Source of the DNA: Conexibacter sp. S30A1
GTDB lineage: Bacteria; Actinomycetota; Thermoleophilia; Solirubrobacterales; Solirubrobacteraceae
DNA: 64,000 nt
NCBI RefSeq assembly: GCF_023330665.1
Contig: NZ_CP097127.1
Location: forward strand, 2,914,001-2,978,000
Reading direction: 5' to 3'
This document shows positions 63,882 to 64,000 of the stretch, piece after piece. Below the pieces are notes generated by a model. The model was given only the letters and a program-made list of their open reading frames with translations, searched no databases and was not told the origin of the DNA. The stretch's first letter is position 1. Every line of letters starts with the position of its first letter. The position numbers and the translations under genes are program-made.

Positions 63882-64000
63882 CTAGCTCGGTGCGGACTCA
63901 ATATCAGCCACGCTGCCGGCGAGCGTGAGCGGGTCTTCCCAGGCGGCGAGGTGGCTGGGTTGACCGGTGGCAGCGAAGCACAAGCTGCGGCCAGCCCAGC
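63882..64000 (-). CDS. C-terminal end of a small protein, truncated by the window
   Basis: A minus-strand frame is open from the window edge to a TAG at 63882-63884. It encodes a plausible end (LCFAATGQPSHLAAWEDPL, TLAGSVADIESAPS). The composition fits real coding sequence but no family is recognised. It is in the same frame as the small gene just downstream. Confidence 0.35.
   Translation of the reverse strand, partial: WAGRSLCFAATGQPSHLAAWEDPLTLAGSVADIESAPS

Overview
This window comes from a very GC-rich chromosome with strong third-position G/C bias. Its genes lie in tightly packed, frequently overlapping operons (ATGA and TGATG junctions). The gene set (MarR/ABC and MarR/DHA2 cassettes, an actinobacterial-size xylose isomerase, an F420-type PPOX protein, a group III truncated haemoglobin, leaderless-looking promoters) points to a soil-type actinobacterium. 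A Thermoleophilia/Solirubrobacterales-like lineage is my guess, but this is inference from gene content and not a phylogenetic result. No rRNA, tRNA, CRISPR array, insertion sequence or prophage was recognised.

Layout. 1-4.5 kb: the tail of a secreted protein, a sedolisin (S53) acid peptidase, and pabC/pabB for 4-aminobenzoate. 4.5-13.2 kb: a potassium (Kdp) regulon in which KdpD is split. The membrane kinase half comes first, then kdpE, a 26-residue membrane peptide, kdpF, kdpA, kdpC, kdpB, the cytosolic KdpD/Usp half, and a second Usp-like protein. 13.6-15.9 kb: a PAS-GAF-GGDEF-EAL protein whose EAL half has lost key metal ligands. 15.9-20.1 kb: MarR plus a heterodimeric ABC exporter. 20.2-24 kb: MarR divergent from a DHA2 exporter, then another MFS protein. 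24-26 kb: agmatine deiminase and N-carbamoylputrescine amidase (agmatine to putrescine). 26-28.7 kb: methylmalonate-semialdehyde dehydrogenase and a G1-type acid peptidase with a Gly/Tyr-rich tail.

28.8-34.5 kb holds a methionine operon: an ArsR-methyltransferase fusion, metF, and methionine synthase encoded as two proteins, with AT-rich dyads upstream. 34.5-36.8 kb: a YceH-like protein, a nicotinamidase-like hydrolase and a secreted ferritin-like protein. 37-44.2 kb: ribokinase, an NCS1 permease and two large glycoside hydrolases, with a 15-bp tandem repeat between the hydrolase genes. 44.2-45.4 kb: a ferritin-VIT1 fusion.

45.7-51.5 kb is one co-oriented block: ferric-reductase-like membrane flavoprotein, secreted FMN-binding protein, ApbE flavin transferase, two-component system, group III truncated haemoglobin and a small membrane protein. 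It reads as an extracytoplasmic flavin electron-transfer module with its own sensor. 51.5-54.7 kb: a PPOX protein and xylA-xylB behind two candidate operators. 54.7-61.4 kb: GNAT, a kelch/collagen-like secreted protein, an ATP-grasp protein, UPF0303, a Gfo/Idh oxidoreductase, a nitroreductase and an S4 protein. 61.4-64 kb is less orderly: a frameshifted retropepsin-like gene next to a DUF5678-like gene, an eroded stretch, an HTH protein and small hypothetical genes.

The most interesting items are the fused ArsR-methyltransferase/split-MetH operon, the ferric reductase-FMN-ApbE-haemoglobin block, the split Kdp sensor, and the probably inactive EAL domain.
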